The position numbers were made by a program, and so were the translations under genes. Shown one piece after another: positions 1 to 9,602 of a stretch of DNA of 64,000 bases. The number at the start of each line of letters is the position of its first letter. Position 1 is the first letter of the stretch. The notes beneath the pieces were generated by a model. It saw only the letters and a program-made list of their open reading frames with translations, did no database searches and was not told the DNA's origin. Source of the stretch: Marthasterias glacialis (lineage: Eukaryota; Echinodermata; Asteroidea; Forcipulatida; Asteriidae); contig OU452226.1 of the NCBI GenBank assembly GCA_911728455.2, positions 17,749,938 through 17,813,937 of the forward strand, written 5' to 3'.

Positions 1-833
1 TTAACAAGGAAATCATCAAATTTTAAAAAATTCAAAAACTAGGATGGAGAGATCTTTTTGGCCGAAATTAGGAGGAATTTACGACGAACTTGAACTTGGA
101 TTTCCGACACGTTTGGGGAAAACGCTTCAAGAGAAAAATTGAAATTAAAAACAATGTTACAACCCTTCGTATTTATCAGATTAACATTTGGCCTAATGTA
201 GACAAACGACCCATGACAAGTTTTGCCATAATGTTCAGACACTTTAAATAAAAGTTTGACAAGTTTTACCTGAGTTTTCCAAATTTGTTTCGCCGTTGTT
301 TCCGACTAGATATTCGAGTTCCGTTCGGTCAAAGTACAACACAGCCTGCCACCACATCCAAGCAATGTCCCCCGGGCATCATGCACAGACCACCCACGTC
401 TCATGTACAGCGCGGTATTTGAATCCACACCGTGCGTTGACTCTGAAGGCTTGAAGATTGTCCCTTGGCAGTTTTTCCGTGTGAGTTACTTCTAATTGAG
501 CTAGATTTTGAACCCAAAACAATGTTTACCTTGAAGGTTTTTCTTTTAGAATTCATCATTATTTGTGTTTGGAATGAAACAACGAAGTATAATTGCAAAA
601 ATTTGAAAGACACTTGACCCTATAAAATACAGACAACTTAGATATTACACTAAAACAGCCGAGTGCACGAGCAGCAACGCCTGGTTTGTTTTCATAGGCT
701 TTGTCTGTGTACATGCAAGGTGTGCAGACGTTCGCGTGTATTATACCACGGTTGTAAAGACACGCCCCGTAAAACCAGGCTAGCTGTACGTCACACATAC
801 GTATAATGAATTTGGGGGGTGAACAAAAAAAAA
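1..833. other. Intergenic flank, no gene recognised
   Basis: No convincing coding region is visible here. The open frames are short and have no recognisable motif. From about 640 to 790 the sequence is richer in G+C than its surroundings. It contains a 9-bp inverted pair, GCCTGGTTT at 679-687 and AAACCAGGC at 772-780, which may be part of a degraded short element ending at the palindrome that follows. A run of nine A at 825-833 abuts that palindrome; read on the minus strand it is a T-run of the kind that ends polymerase III transcripts. Confidence 0.5.
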
Positions 834-895
834 CAGGATTTGAACCTGCAACCACCGGTTTAACCTTAAACCGGTGGTCGCGGATTCAAATCCTG
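834..895. repeat. Near-perfect palindrome of two opposed tRNA 3'-half-like sequences
   Basis: Arms 834-863 and 866-895 are inverted copies around a 2-nt centre (CC at 864-865), with about 28 of 30 positions paired if one G-T wobble is allowed; the innermost 13 bp are perfect. Read on the minus strand the left arm contains GGTTCAAATCC, an exact match to the polymerase III B-box (GGTTCRANNCC), inside a five-pair T-arm stem, and it is followed by a T-run. The right arm reads on the plus strand as a similar but less exact T-arm ending near GCTCCA. This is a known signature of tRNA-derived SINE heads; the head-to-head fusion is unusual. No full cloverleaf could be folded by eye, so a working tRNA gene is not claimed. 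Confidence 0.6.
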
Positions 896-1075
896 CTCCA
901 GTCAATTGTTCTTTTTCTCACTCCTACATTGATTTAAAATTTTCCAAGTCAGTTTCCCTTTTGGATTGTTGCTTGATACATACGTATAATGTCTGACAAT
1001 GGACTCTGTTCACAGATTGGATCAACTGTGGTGGACCTGAAGAGACATCGCATATCGCAAACGTGTGCACATACG

Positions 1076-1201
1076 TATGCGATGTTGCAAAATTTATTGC
1101 GATTATGTGCGAAAAAGTATGCGATGTTGTGAAATTTATCGCGAATATGTGCATACACATATATGATGTCGTAAAATTTATCGCGAATATGTGCGCATAC
1201 G
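1076..1201 (+). repeat. Left subterminal 42-bp tandem repeats (three copies)
   Basis: Three consecutive 42-bp units start at 1076, 1118 and 1160. Each begins TAT(G/A)(C/T)GATGT and carries an AAATTTAT(C/T)GCG core followed by TATGTGC. They form the left half of the foldback element, and their inverted counterparts lie at 1623-1790. Confidence 0.7.
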
Positions 1202-1622
1202 TTTGCAAATTTTATTTTTTTTTGTGACCGAGGGAGTAACGCAAGTGGCCCTGGTCCCATTTTGTATACCAAAGATACTACAAAGCAGGAGCCTGGGAAC
1301 CAGGCAGGTACTGTTAGCGTGGACATCTCTAGCCAGCCACATATGGGTGATGGTACAGTAATGTAATACATGACCATGAGAAAAGCATGAGGAACAGTGC
1401 ACGCGAAGTTAAATTAGTCAGACCCTCATTTTATCTATCTGTATGTCTAGATTCCAGACTAGCTGCTACAACTCCCCAGTTCATTAGGAATTTTATTGAA
1501 AAGTATGCAACAAAAGTATGCAAAAAATGTCACGACATTACTAATAAAATGACACATGTATACGCATATATTCCCGAACTGTTTCACGACATTGCATACG
1601 TGTACGCACATTTTTTGGCAAT

Positions 1623-1790
1623 AAATTTTGCAACATCGCATACGTATGCGCACAAGTTTGTAATAAATTTGGCAAAATCGAATACATATGCCACTTGTTT
1701 TTGATAAATTCACAACATCGCATACATGTGTGCACATATTTGCGATAAATTTCACATCACATATGTAAGTGAACACATTTGCGATATGCA
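1623..1790 (-). repeat. Right subterminal tandem repeats, inverted relative to the left set
   Basis: Units of 41-42 bp start at about 1623, 1665, 1706 and 1747. Each begins AAATT and carries a CATCGCATAC-like core, the reverse complement of the left set. More diverged units can be followed leftwards to about 1500. They could pair with 1076-1201 to form a long hairpin. Confidence 0.65.
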
Positions 1791-1829
1791 ATGTCTCTTC
1801 AGGGCCACCATAATTAACCCATGTTGGCT

Positions 1830-2269
1830 TGCTGTTTACCATACTGAGTCTACATTGTGGAAGTAACTGTCTAATGGCGAAACAGCACGGCAAAACTCAT
1901 CAATATTTCATGTTTACAATACAGTGTCCAAGTAACAACTGTTTTGGTATGTCTATTATAACAATAGTCCAGGACAAATGCCTCATTTTTTCATATAAAC
2001 TTCAAACAAGTTGCAACAGACTTATTTTTTCACTACAGAGCAATTTGGTAAGGTCCCCAGAATGACCTACTGAAAATCCACTTAAATTCACTGTGGAAAT
2101 TTTCCTCATTTGCGTCTTGATCTCTAAATCCACTCTATTTATGAAAAAAAAAAAAACATTTTCATTACAATATCAATAATTGTAAGCCTCACTTTAAACA
2201 AGTGGCTAAATTGAGTTACTTATCTAACTAAATGTACTGGCAAACCTGGACAAACCTGGATTGTTGATG
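1830..2269. other. Intergenic, nothing recognised
   Basis: AT-rich sequence with a 12-base A run near 2147-2158. There is no open frame with recognisable motifs and no repeat structure visible by eye. Confidence 0.5.
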
Positions 2270-2490
2270 TCCTTTTGTTGTCCTCAGTCGTGTAGTACTT
2301 TGTCTTCTCTTTTACTGCCTGTCCTCCTTTTTTATATCTTGATGTATCTCCCTTTTTAATGTTTTCCATTCCAGATGTTTATATTTATATAGGCCTATTT
2401 AATGTTTTTAAGAGCTTTATCCTTTACGTATACAATTTTTGTATTTTTGTATTTTTATGTGAATTGCCGAATAAATAAATAATAATACTG
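2270..2490 (+). mobile_element. Possible 3' tail of a LINE-like retrotransposon or of an old transcript
   Basis: The stretch runs through T-rich sequence (repeated TTTTTGTAT near 2437-2456) and ends at about 2468-2487 in GAATAAATAAATAATAAT, a short tandem repeat overlapping AATAAA signals. Several LINE families end in short A/T-rich tandem repeats after a T-rich 3' UTR. No reverse transcriptase fragment is visible upstream, so this would be a heavily 5'-truncated copy. A decayed gene 3' end would look the same. Confidence 0.25.
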
Positions 2491-2706
2491 TTTTTGAGGG
2501 GGGAAACACATACGAAACAAATCAGAAACAATCAGACATCCCAAACCCGCAAAGATGGAGAAAAACAACAAAGAGAAAGGAACCGGGCGGTTTTAGATGG
2601 GGTGGAGGCGGGTGAGGAAAAACAAAAAGGCCAATGTAACTGCATGTGCTTATTTGCTTGTTGCTACAATAAAGGCAAAGCTAACTCTATGAGTTAGGCG
2701 CACATA

Positions 2707-2758
2707 CAATGCTGTTGCTATGTAGGGAACTTTCAACCAATCAGAGGCGACAGCATTG
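2707..2758. repeat. 12-bp inverted repeat enclosing a CCAAT box
   Basis: CAATGCTGTTGC at 2707-2718 pairs with GCGACAGCATTG at 2747-2758 (11 of 12). The loop carries CCAATCAG at 2737-2744, a strong CCAAT-box match, and a second CCAAT lies at about 2776. This may be promoter-proximal sequence, but no transcript start or gene can be tied to it. Confidence 0.35.
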
Positions 2759-3000
2759 TGGCACTGTTCACTAGAGCCAATGAACACCAACCATGGCCCG
2801 AACCTGGATACTCAGGAATCGCATTGCAAAACCAAGCTGCACTTTGTATTTCTTTTTTGTAAACAACTCAGAAGTCCCGTGTTCCATAAGCGCGATTAAG
2901 TATGCACTTAATCCTTCCTTTAAAAGCCATTTTATTACAGTTGTATGTCATGACATTGATTTCAATCACATTGCTGTTTTATAAACTACCAGTATTCTAC

Positions 3001-3110
3001 TATAAAAGAGGTTTATTTTGAGTGATGCACTACCGCCATTGGTTGACGATGTATATATAGCAACCCGCGTGTTTCTTTATTTGCAATGTAAATCACTGTA
3101 TAAAAAGGGG
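3001..3110 (+). promoter_or_regulatory. Cluster of three TATA-like boxes
   Basis: TATAAAAG lies at 3001-3008, TATATATAG at 3052-3060 and TATAAAAAGGGG at 3099-3110; the last matches the TATA consensus well. A reversed CCAAT (ATTGG) lies near 3038. No coding exon could be attached: the first ATG downstream (about 3124) is followed by a stop after two codons. It could drive a gene whose first exon is non-coding, or be chance in AT-rich DNA. Confidence 0.25.
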
Positions 3111-4386
3111 GGCAGTAACGATTGATGGAAAAGTGAGCATTTATACCTAGGCTTGCGGAATTTTAAGTAGACAAAAAAAACACTCAGTTTTGAAAGCCCT
3201 TTCTTTGGATGATTTCAGCTTCATAACTGTGACTTTCTTGCGTTGAAAAGCATCCGATTGCAGTCGTCTGCCCAAACGTTCCGACATGCAACATCATGAA
3301 CAGAAATTCCCTGTAGAATTTTCATTTCAGCCAATCCAAGGTCTCTGGTATAAACTCTGGAATATTTCACAGATGTGAACAAATAAAAGCCTCGATCGAA
3401 TAAACAAATGCAACAATCATCATGTACTGTACCGCACTTTCCTATGAAGGATGTCATGTTTGTTTACATTTCAACCCACTACAGGTAACGTGACCTAAGT
3501 CGTGCAATCGGTCTATTCAAACTGAAGTTTGTGTTAGCATTTCTATTAAACAAGCCTCCTTTTAGCGCCTTTGTCATGATGATCTGAAGTGGAGGTAAAA
3601 ACAAATACATTGTCTGCATGTAAGTAGAAAAAACAAATAAACAAACCCTTGAAAATACTACATAAAAGCTTACAGCATTTAATGTTTAATCTCAAAGACC
3701 AGATTTCAAATGGAGTCACCTGGGGGCATATCATTTGGGTGCATCAAAACGATGGATTCCAAGGTCAAGTTCAGTTTTGTGAGGCTCTCATTTTTCAATA
3801 GAGTCCGTACGAAAGCGGGGAGGGGGAAGTCTCTGATCTCACGTTAAAATGGTGTAAAATGTCATTTTATTTGATATTCTTTCTGAGCGAAATAAATATG
3901 AAACTTGAAGTAATTGAATATCAACAACGGGTTTGTACATTCCAAACAGTTCCAAAGAGGAGTTTATGCTTCAGTAAATTGGTCAAATTTATTGCCTTTT
4001 TTTTATTAAAATAAATCAAAATTGAAGAGAAAAAAAATCTGCAGGTACAGATCCATAATTTGTGACGTCATTAGACTTTTGGGATTTTGACAAAATTCTA
4101 TTTTTAAGTTTAGAGGGTTGTGCACCATTTGTTTGACCAAATGATAATAATTATCTGAAATCAAAAGACACAGGTTATATTTCAAACCATCTATTTTGTT
4201 GAATTAAGTGATTGGTCAAAACCTATTAGGAAAACAAATGTCATGAAACTGATAATTTATTTCACAGTGAAACCATTTTGGTTTTATTTCCTTCACAAAT
4301 GTATTTTGTACACATTTAATTATAAATCCTTCAAAGCTTCCAAAATGCATTCTGAAAATTTTTCTTTTATCATCAACTTAAACATT
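3111..4386. other. Intergenic, no supported gene
   Basis: No repeat or domain is recognised. A 78-codon minus-strand frame at 3221-3457 has a reasonable start context but no motif and no clear splice sites. A TGACGTCA palindrome (CRE-type) lies at 4063-4070. Confidence 0.4.
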
Positions 4387-4853
4387 CTCTCCCAGGTCTT
4401 CTCTTGCAGTATTAACAGAGATGACATGAAGATTGTCTTCATTTTCAATCTTTCCTGTGTGATTCATTTTGTAAAGTAGTTGTAATTCTCTAGCTGGTTC
4501 TTGTTCTTGGAAAGTTTTCTTCATTTTGATGTCTTCCAAAAGCATTACCAAGCGATTTATTTTCTCTGTACCACTCTTGACTGAAAGTTATATCCCTGTA
4601 TGAAGTGCATATTGATGTGACATTGCAGTATGTATGTCCCTAACGTTAACAAAAATGTCATTCTGTGGTTAATATCAAAGTAGTTGGTATCCTCAATGAC
4701 CTGTCCATTGAACTTGTCCATGTAGGTCCTTAAAAAAGTCACTTTGCTCACAATAAAAGAGCACTTTTCATGTGCAGCTTGGTAGACTATGACCTTACAG
4801 CAATGTAGTAGATGCTCAATGTGCTTGTTGGGCTTCCATATGTACATGTGCAA
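4387..4853 (-). pseudogene. Coding-like minus-strand stretch with a frame break, unidentified
   Basis: On the minus strand one frame is open from 4853 to about 4557 (98 codons from an ATG). A second frame is open from about 4590 down to a TAA at about 4387. The second frame carries a lysine- and glutamate-rich, protein-like sequence that includes LLEDIKMKKTFQEQEPARE. Together they read like one protein of about 160 residues broken by a single frameshift near 4590; alternatively, the CAG at that point is a splice acceptor. I do not recognise the family. It lies on the same strand as the exon-like units at 5866-6894 and the possible first exon at 7726-7823, so it could belong to the same decayed gene. 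Confidence 0.25.
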
Positions 4854-4859
4854 TGTATA

Positions 4860-5850
4860 TGAAGTTCCTGTGGTACAACTCCATCTGATGTGCTGTCAGA
4901 AAGGGTACTAGGTCTGCCTGCCATCAGGGAGGGTTATTTCCACTCAGGATCCTCAGCAGACGTCTGAATGCATACCCTCAGAAAAAAAAGAACAAGCAAA
5001 CACTAAATAGATTATTACAAATACTAGAAAATATTGACATTGTCATATCAAAGTGGTTGTGTGGAATCTTAGATCCTGGATCTACCACTCTGCAGTGACT
5101 TGAACTGTGGACCTAGTGACCTGACTGTTCAGTTAAGATAAAGCTGACTTGCTTTGAATGGCCATTTCTGGGTACAACCTGTGTGACTTGCACCAACACA
5201 AAATCATGAGCAAAGTATACAAATGAGGAGTTTCAAACAATGGTGGTTAGTTTCTCTGATCACAATCTGTCCTAAAGATAATTATGCATCTCACTGTGCC
5301 AGAAGCAAGGTGCTCAACTTGCTCCCCATTCTCTCAAAACTTATGTAAGAAGTTTGTTCACCAACTGCGCTGCAGCTCAGACCCACTCAGGCAGGAGGGT
5401 AACTTTCCTTGAATTTTCTACCCTGAGGTAATTTTACAACAGGTCCTTTTGATCTGTAAGCAGTTGGAACAGCCAATTTAATTTTCTCAAATACTGAACT
5501 TATCTGCTTTTTAATAATTTCAATTCCTGTTCTCAGGTGACATTTTGCGAAGGGTCAAATAGCACATGACACTCAAAGGTTGTCCTGATGCATGTATTGA
5601 TCAAGTGAATTAGTGCCCATGTAAGCTTGCATGCCAATGCACGTTTGGCTGTTAGTGCTGAATGTGCAATAGCCGATCAGTCTTAATCTACCCTTGCTAT
5701 GCATTTATCATTCATTTAATACCAGGTAAACATGGCTATGTGACCAACTTTCAACCAAGGCACTGCATAAACTGCCTGGGGAATTTATGAATATTTGACC
5801 TGCTAAAACAAGCCAGTAGCCTCACAACTCAAGAAGTAATGGGTCTAAAT
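4860..5850. other. Intergenic, nothing recognised
   Basis: No open frame, tandem repeat or transposon end could be identified. If the minus-strand gene fragments on either side belong together, this would be intron. Confidence 0.4.
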
Positions 5851-5865
5851 AAAAAAAGGTTTTAC

Positions 5866-6007
5866 CAGCAGTTAGGTCAGTAGTCTTGCAGCCAAACATC
5901 AAAATTTCTGACAATCCAATGACATCTTCACCCTGAAAATGACGAGTAAGTGGTAATGCTCCAAATGCCCTTCAATCATATGTTCAATGGGATTGTTGTC
6001 AACAGAG
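5866..6007 (-). pseudogene. Exon-like unit, copy 1
   Basis: The segment is 142 nt. The minus-strand acceptor is TTTTTCCCTCCCTGACAG and the donor is CTGCTG-GTAAAA. The frame containing AFGALPLTRHFQGED, the counterpart of the ALGASPLT core, is open to the donor but has stops in its 5' third. This is the best-preserved 3' half of the three copies. Confidence 0.35.
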
Positions 6008-6277
6008 CTGTCAGGGAGGGAAAAACAAGAATTTTAGAATGGCAATATCTTCCCGAATGTTGCAAGGATCTGGACAAATGTGACACTGTTGGAAAGCCCC
6101 ACTCAAAGGGAGGATGCCATGGGTCAGAGAATGAGGCCATCCCCAAGAAGTTAAAATATTGACATGGCTGTTTGAGAGTATGAACATTGGCCCAACAAGG
6201 GTGCTGATCTGCCCCCCAACATTGATAGCGTCCTATTCATTAATCCAGAAATAATGGCAAAGTAAAATTGATTTTAC

Positions 6278-6426
6278 CCGCAGGTAAGTTCCAGTACATC
6301 TGCATCTGAATATCAAACTTTCCCAGCCTTCCAGCAGCATCTTCATCCCCAAAATGATAAGTAGACGGTGAAGCTCCCAATGCCCTTCTAACACACATTC
6401 ATCCATGGGGATTTCTATACACAGAG
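6278..6426 (-). pseudogene. Exon-like unit, copy 2
   Basis: The segment is 149 nt. The minus-strand acceptor is preceded by TTCTTATACTCTGACAG and the donor is CTGCGG-GTAAAA. One frame carries RRALGASPST but is interrupted by a TGA upstream. A different frame is open through the whole segment and gives the 90-codon frame 6233-6505. Having two competing frames suggests either a decayed exon or chance openness. Confidence 0.35.
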
Positions 6427-6751
6427 CTGTCAGAGTATAAGAAAGAGTTAATAACAGCCACATCACCCCTAATATTACAAGTGTGACACTGTTGGAAAGC
6501 CCCACTCAAAGGCTCTCTGGCAATGCAGATTTAAAAGTTGTGAATTAAAAAAGACAGGGTACCAGTGGCTAGTACAAGAAGGCAACCAAAAAACTTATAA
6601 ATAATATTTACAGGGCTGTGTGTGTACGTCAACAATGGCCCAGTGAGGATGCTGAACTCCAACTAAAATAAAAATACAGGCCCAAAAACATTTGGCAGCC
6701 TCCCAGTCCATAACTCCAGCAATAATGGTGCTAGAAATAACTTCTTTTTAC

Positions 6752-6894
6752 CTGCAGTTAGCTCATTTAGTCTTGCATCCATGAATTAAACTTTCCCGAA
6801 CAACCAATGGCACCTTCATTCCAGAATCGTTGAGTAAGTGGTGATGCTCCCAATGCCCTTCTAACACTTGTCAATGACATTTGTCTACACAGAG
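6752..6894 (-). pseudogene. Exon-like unit, copy 3 (first on the minus strand)
   Basis: On the minus strand a pyrimidine-rich tract ending in TTTCTTTGACAG precedes the segment, and CTGCAG-GTAAAAAG follows it, so both splice consensus sites are present. The 143-nt segment contains the coding-like core RRALGASPLT shared with the other copies. That frame meets a stop before the donor, and its phase differs from the other copies, so it is probably not functional. Confidence 0.35.
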
Positions 6895-7030
6895 CTGTCA
6901 AAGAAACAAAACAAGAGTTAACAATGGCCATACCTCCACTAATTTTGTAAGAAACTGGACAAGTATGATACTATTGGGAAGCCATACTCAAGGGCTCCCT
7001 GACAATGTATAATAAAGGGTTTTGAGAAAG

Positions 7031-7312
7031 GTTTCAGCCGAAAAATGGTGGATAACTACACAGATTCGGACTTGCAAATTAGAGCCTTGGTACCGAGGGA
7101 TTTGCCCTTTCTACATGGTAGAGAGAAAACGACTTTAAAACTTTGGTCCAAAACTTCAGTTTTTTTTAGGGGGCTAGTGTAAAATTTGTGTTTTTTTAAC
7201 CTTAAAGTTTCAGCTGAAAAATGAAACATATTTCCCGTACTATCACAGATCCGAGCTTGTAAATTAGAGCCCTGGTACCGGGGGATTTGCACCTTTTATA
7301 TGGCCCAGCAAA
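7031..7312 (+). repeat. Outlying diverged satellite monomers (array edge)
   Basis: About 1.5 units of the 186-bp satellite found from 8355 onward. Landmarks are present but substituted: TTTCAGCCGAAAAATGG at about 7032, CGGACTTGCAAATTAGAGC at about 7067, and GGTACCGAGGGATTTGCCC where the main array has GGTACTGGGGGATATTCCC. Loss of the GATATTCCC block and greater divergence fit the edge of a tandem array, where exchange no longer homogenises copies. Confidence 0.85.
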
Positions 7313-7725
7313 TTTGTTTTTATAAAACAAGTTATTACATTATTGTGACTAAATAGACATCATAGATAGCGATTAATATTTTTTTTACATTTAAACAAAT
7401 TATTTAGCACTGGAAAATACCGTCCGAAATATTCTGTTTCGAGCGGCCTTTGCAAACGAAAGTCAAAACGGCTCACAGCACTAATTGTATGCTAATGATA
7501 TGCATATGACCCCTTGATGTCACTGTATCCCCACACACACTTTCTGGACTGCATGCACTGTACGTCTGTGTACGTTTACACACACAAATAGAAACATTTT
7601 CCATCTAGTTTTCGCATTTTTTAATCTACACCAACATTTGGTAAAACATGTGTGGTTACAGATGAGATCGACGACTTGACAAAGTTTTGCTTATAAAAAA
7701 TGTACAATCACATTCCAGCACTTAC

Positions 7726-7823
7726 CAGTTGGTGTTCATGAGACAATATGTATCTTCACAGTGAGGAGGAGCGTCTGCGGCTTCCTGGGCGTCCCTGGGC
7801 TCCACTTCGCCAGCTGGGGTCAT
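7726..7823 (-). CDS. Possible first coding exon of a minus-strand gene
   Basis: An ATG at 7823 (minus strand) is preceded by an in-frame TAG two codons upstream. It opens a 32-codon frame starting MTPAGEVEPRDAQEAADAPP. The frame runs into a good splice donor, CCAACTG-GTAAGTG, with the intron GT at 7725-7724. The segment lies in a G+C-rich patch and the peptide is acidic and alanine/proline-rich, as many animal N-termini are. There is no domain. Downstream exons on the same strand could be the exon-like units at 5866-6894, but those are frame-broken. It may be chance; transcript data would decide. Confidence 0.3.
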
Positions 7824-8269
7824 TGGCTAGAAGCGATAAGGTTCAACACTGCAAACAACCACTGCTGGACTAGCCGCACCTCAGGGCATTTCAAGTTCAC
7901 CCACCGTCGTGTTGTTCAGCCCTACAAACTTCTCCCAAATCGCTGGACGACCGACTCAGAAGAGTCGCCCACATTACTGGTTATTTCATAAGTTGTAAAT
8001 GTGCATGTACAAGGAAAATGTTCAGTGTTAATAATACAGTACTCGTCCAATCCATCGTGCACTGAACCAAATACAAGCCAACTTACCCACAAAATTAGGC
8101 CAAAACCCCCAAATTCCTTGTAATATAAATTGCTCCCTGTTATGTGTGTGTTGACTTGTAAGTTCAAAAGTCAAATTCACTGCCATTTTGTTTTTAAATC
8201 TTGAGTTTTGTGGGCATCTTTGGTAACTTCCATATACAAGCAATGAATCAAAATCAATTGGGGATAGAG

Positions 8270-8277
8270 TGACGTCA
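8270..8277. promoter_or_regulatory. Perfect CRE palindrome TGACGTCA
   Basis: TGACGTCA is the full cAMP-response element recognised by CREB/ATF proteins. It lies about 450 bp upstream of the possible minus-strand start codon at 7823, a plausible promoter position. A second copy lies far away at 4063-4070. A single 8-mer is weak evidence. Confidence 0.3.
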
Positions 8278-9589
8278 TGAGTCGTTTGTCAAGTGGATTG
8301 CGTGACCTTGCATTTTTCTGATTTTGTGCTTATTTTTTTTTTTTATGTTTTAAAGTCATTTACAAAACTAACACAGATCTGGACTTGCAAATTAGGGCGA
8401 TGGTACCGAGGGATAGGCCTTCTTCACATGGTAGAGCAAAAACAACTTTGAACTTTTGGTCCAAAACTTCAGTTTTTTAAGGGGGGTAGTGTAAATTTTT
8501 TTTATTTTTTTTTAACCTTAAAGTTTCAGCTGAAAAATGAAACATATTTCCCGAACTAACGCAGATCCGAACTTGCATATTAAAGCCATGGTACTGGGAG
8601 ATTTGCCCTTTTTACATGGTAGAGTGAAAACGACATTGAAATTTTGGTCCCAAAATCACAGATTTTGAGGGGGGTAATGTAAATTTTGTGTTTTTTGACC
8701 AAAAAGTTTTAGCTGAAAGATGAATTATATATCCCGAACTATCACAGATCCGAGCTTGCAAATTAGAGCCCTGGTACTGGGGGATTTGCCCTTTTTATAT
8801 GGCAGAGCAAAAACGACTATCAAACTTTGGTCCAAAACTTCAGTTTTTTTAGGGGGGTAATGTAAAATATGTGTTTTTTTACTTTTCAAGTTTGAGCTGA
8901 AAAATAACAGACATTTCCAAAACTAACGCAGATCTGGACTTGCAAATTAGGGCGATGGTATCGAGGGATAGGCCTACTTCACATGGTAGAGCAAAAAACA
9001 ACTTTGAACTTTTGGTCCAAAACTTCAGTTTTTAAGGGTTAGTGTAAAATTTGTGGGTTTTTTTTAACCTTAAAGTTTCAGCTGAAAAATGAAACATAGT
9101 TCTGAACTAAAGCAGATCCGAACTTGCAAACTAGAGCACTGGTTCTGGGGAATATTCTCTCTGGACATGCTAGAGCAAAAACGACTTTGACATTAGGTCC
9201 AAAATTTCAATTTTTTTTAGGGGAGTACTGTAAAATTTGTGCTTTTTGACCCTAAATCTTTTAGCCCCAAAACTGGTGGATATTTCCCGAACTAACGCTC
9301 ATCCGGACTTGCAAATTAGAGCACTGGTACTGGGGGATATTCCCTCTTGACATGGTAGAGCAAAAACGACTTTGACATTTTGTTCCAAAACTCCAATTTT
9401 TTTTAAGGGGGTAGAGTAAAATTTGTACTTTTTGACCCTAAAAGTTTCAGCCGAAGAAAGGTGGATATTTCCTGGAACTAACGCTCATCCGGACTTGCAA
9501 ATTAGAGCACTGGTACTGGGGGATATTCCCTCTGGACATGGTAGAGCAGAACAGCTTTGACATTTTGGTCCAAAACTCCAATTTTTTTT

Positions 9590-9602
9590 GGGGGGGGGGG
9601 GG
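9590..9602 (+). repeat. Expanded G-run (13 G) in one monomer
   Basis: Most monomers have T7-8 followed by AG5-6. This one has T8 directly followed by 13 G. It may be true slippage or a sequencing or assembly artefact of a homopolymer. Confidence 0.7.

Larger units (their letters stand above)
1027..1812. mobile_element. Foldback-type element with inverted ends and internal tandem repeats
   Basis: The left end (from 1027, TGTGGTGGACCTGAAGAGAC) recurs inverted at the right end (about 1772-1812), with a few mismatches over about 40 bp. Inside each end lies a set of roughly 42-bp tandem repeats, also in opposite orientation (1076-1201 and about 1623-1790). The centre (about 1216-1500) is unrelated sequence with no coding frame of note. 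Inverted termini built from short tandem repeats are the hallmark of foldback elements such as Drosophila FB and sea urchin Tu. No transposase is present, so it would be non-autonomous. The exact ends and target duplication could not be fixed. Confidence 0.6.
5850..7020 (-). repeat. Three diverged tandem copies of a 420-470 bp exon-containing unit
   Basis: The marker AGAGCTGTCA occurs at 6004, 6423 and 6891, giving spacings of 419 and 468 bp. Around each copy the same landmarks follow in the same order: a TTTTACC..GCAG-type motif, CAATGCCCTTCTAAC or a close variant, the marker, then TGTGACACTGTTGG or a variant. Divergence is substantial, with many substitutions and small indels, so the duplication is old compared with the satellite next door. 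Read on the minus strand each copy contains an exon-like segment bounded by an acceptor and a donor. Confidence 0.6.
7313..8354. other. Non-satellite island inside the satellite edge
   Basis: Unique-looking sequence separates two blocks of diverged satellite. The left block stops in mid-monomer after ATATGGC and the right block resumes more than 100 bp later in the monomer, so this is not a clean insertion with a target duplication. The centre (7760-7980) is clearly more G+C-rich than its flanks and holds the possible minus-strand exon below. An octamer-like ATGCTAAT / ATGCATAT stretch lies near 7491-7507. Confidence 0.6.

Noticed and set aside
834..900. Functional tRNA gene
   Set aside because: Only T-arm-like halves are present; there is no A-box or full cloverleaf and the two halves oppose each other.
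2494..2697. 67-codon plus-strand frame rich in charged residues
   Set aside because: Composition reflects purine-rich DNA after the LINE-like tail; no motif or start context supports it.
3221..3457. 78-codon minus-strand frame with a fair start context
   Set aside because: The peptide looks protein-like but matches no family I know, has no clear splice sites, and is within chance length for this base composition.
7313..8354. Simple transposon insertion in the satellite edge
   Set aside because: The flanking satellite does not rejoin at one point of the monomer and no target duplication or terminal repeats were found.
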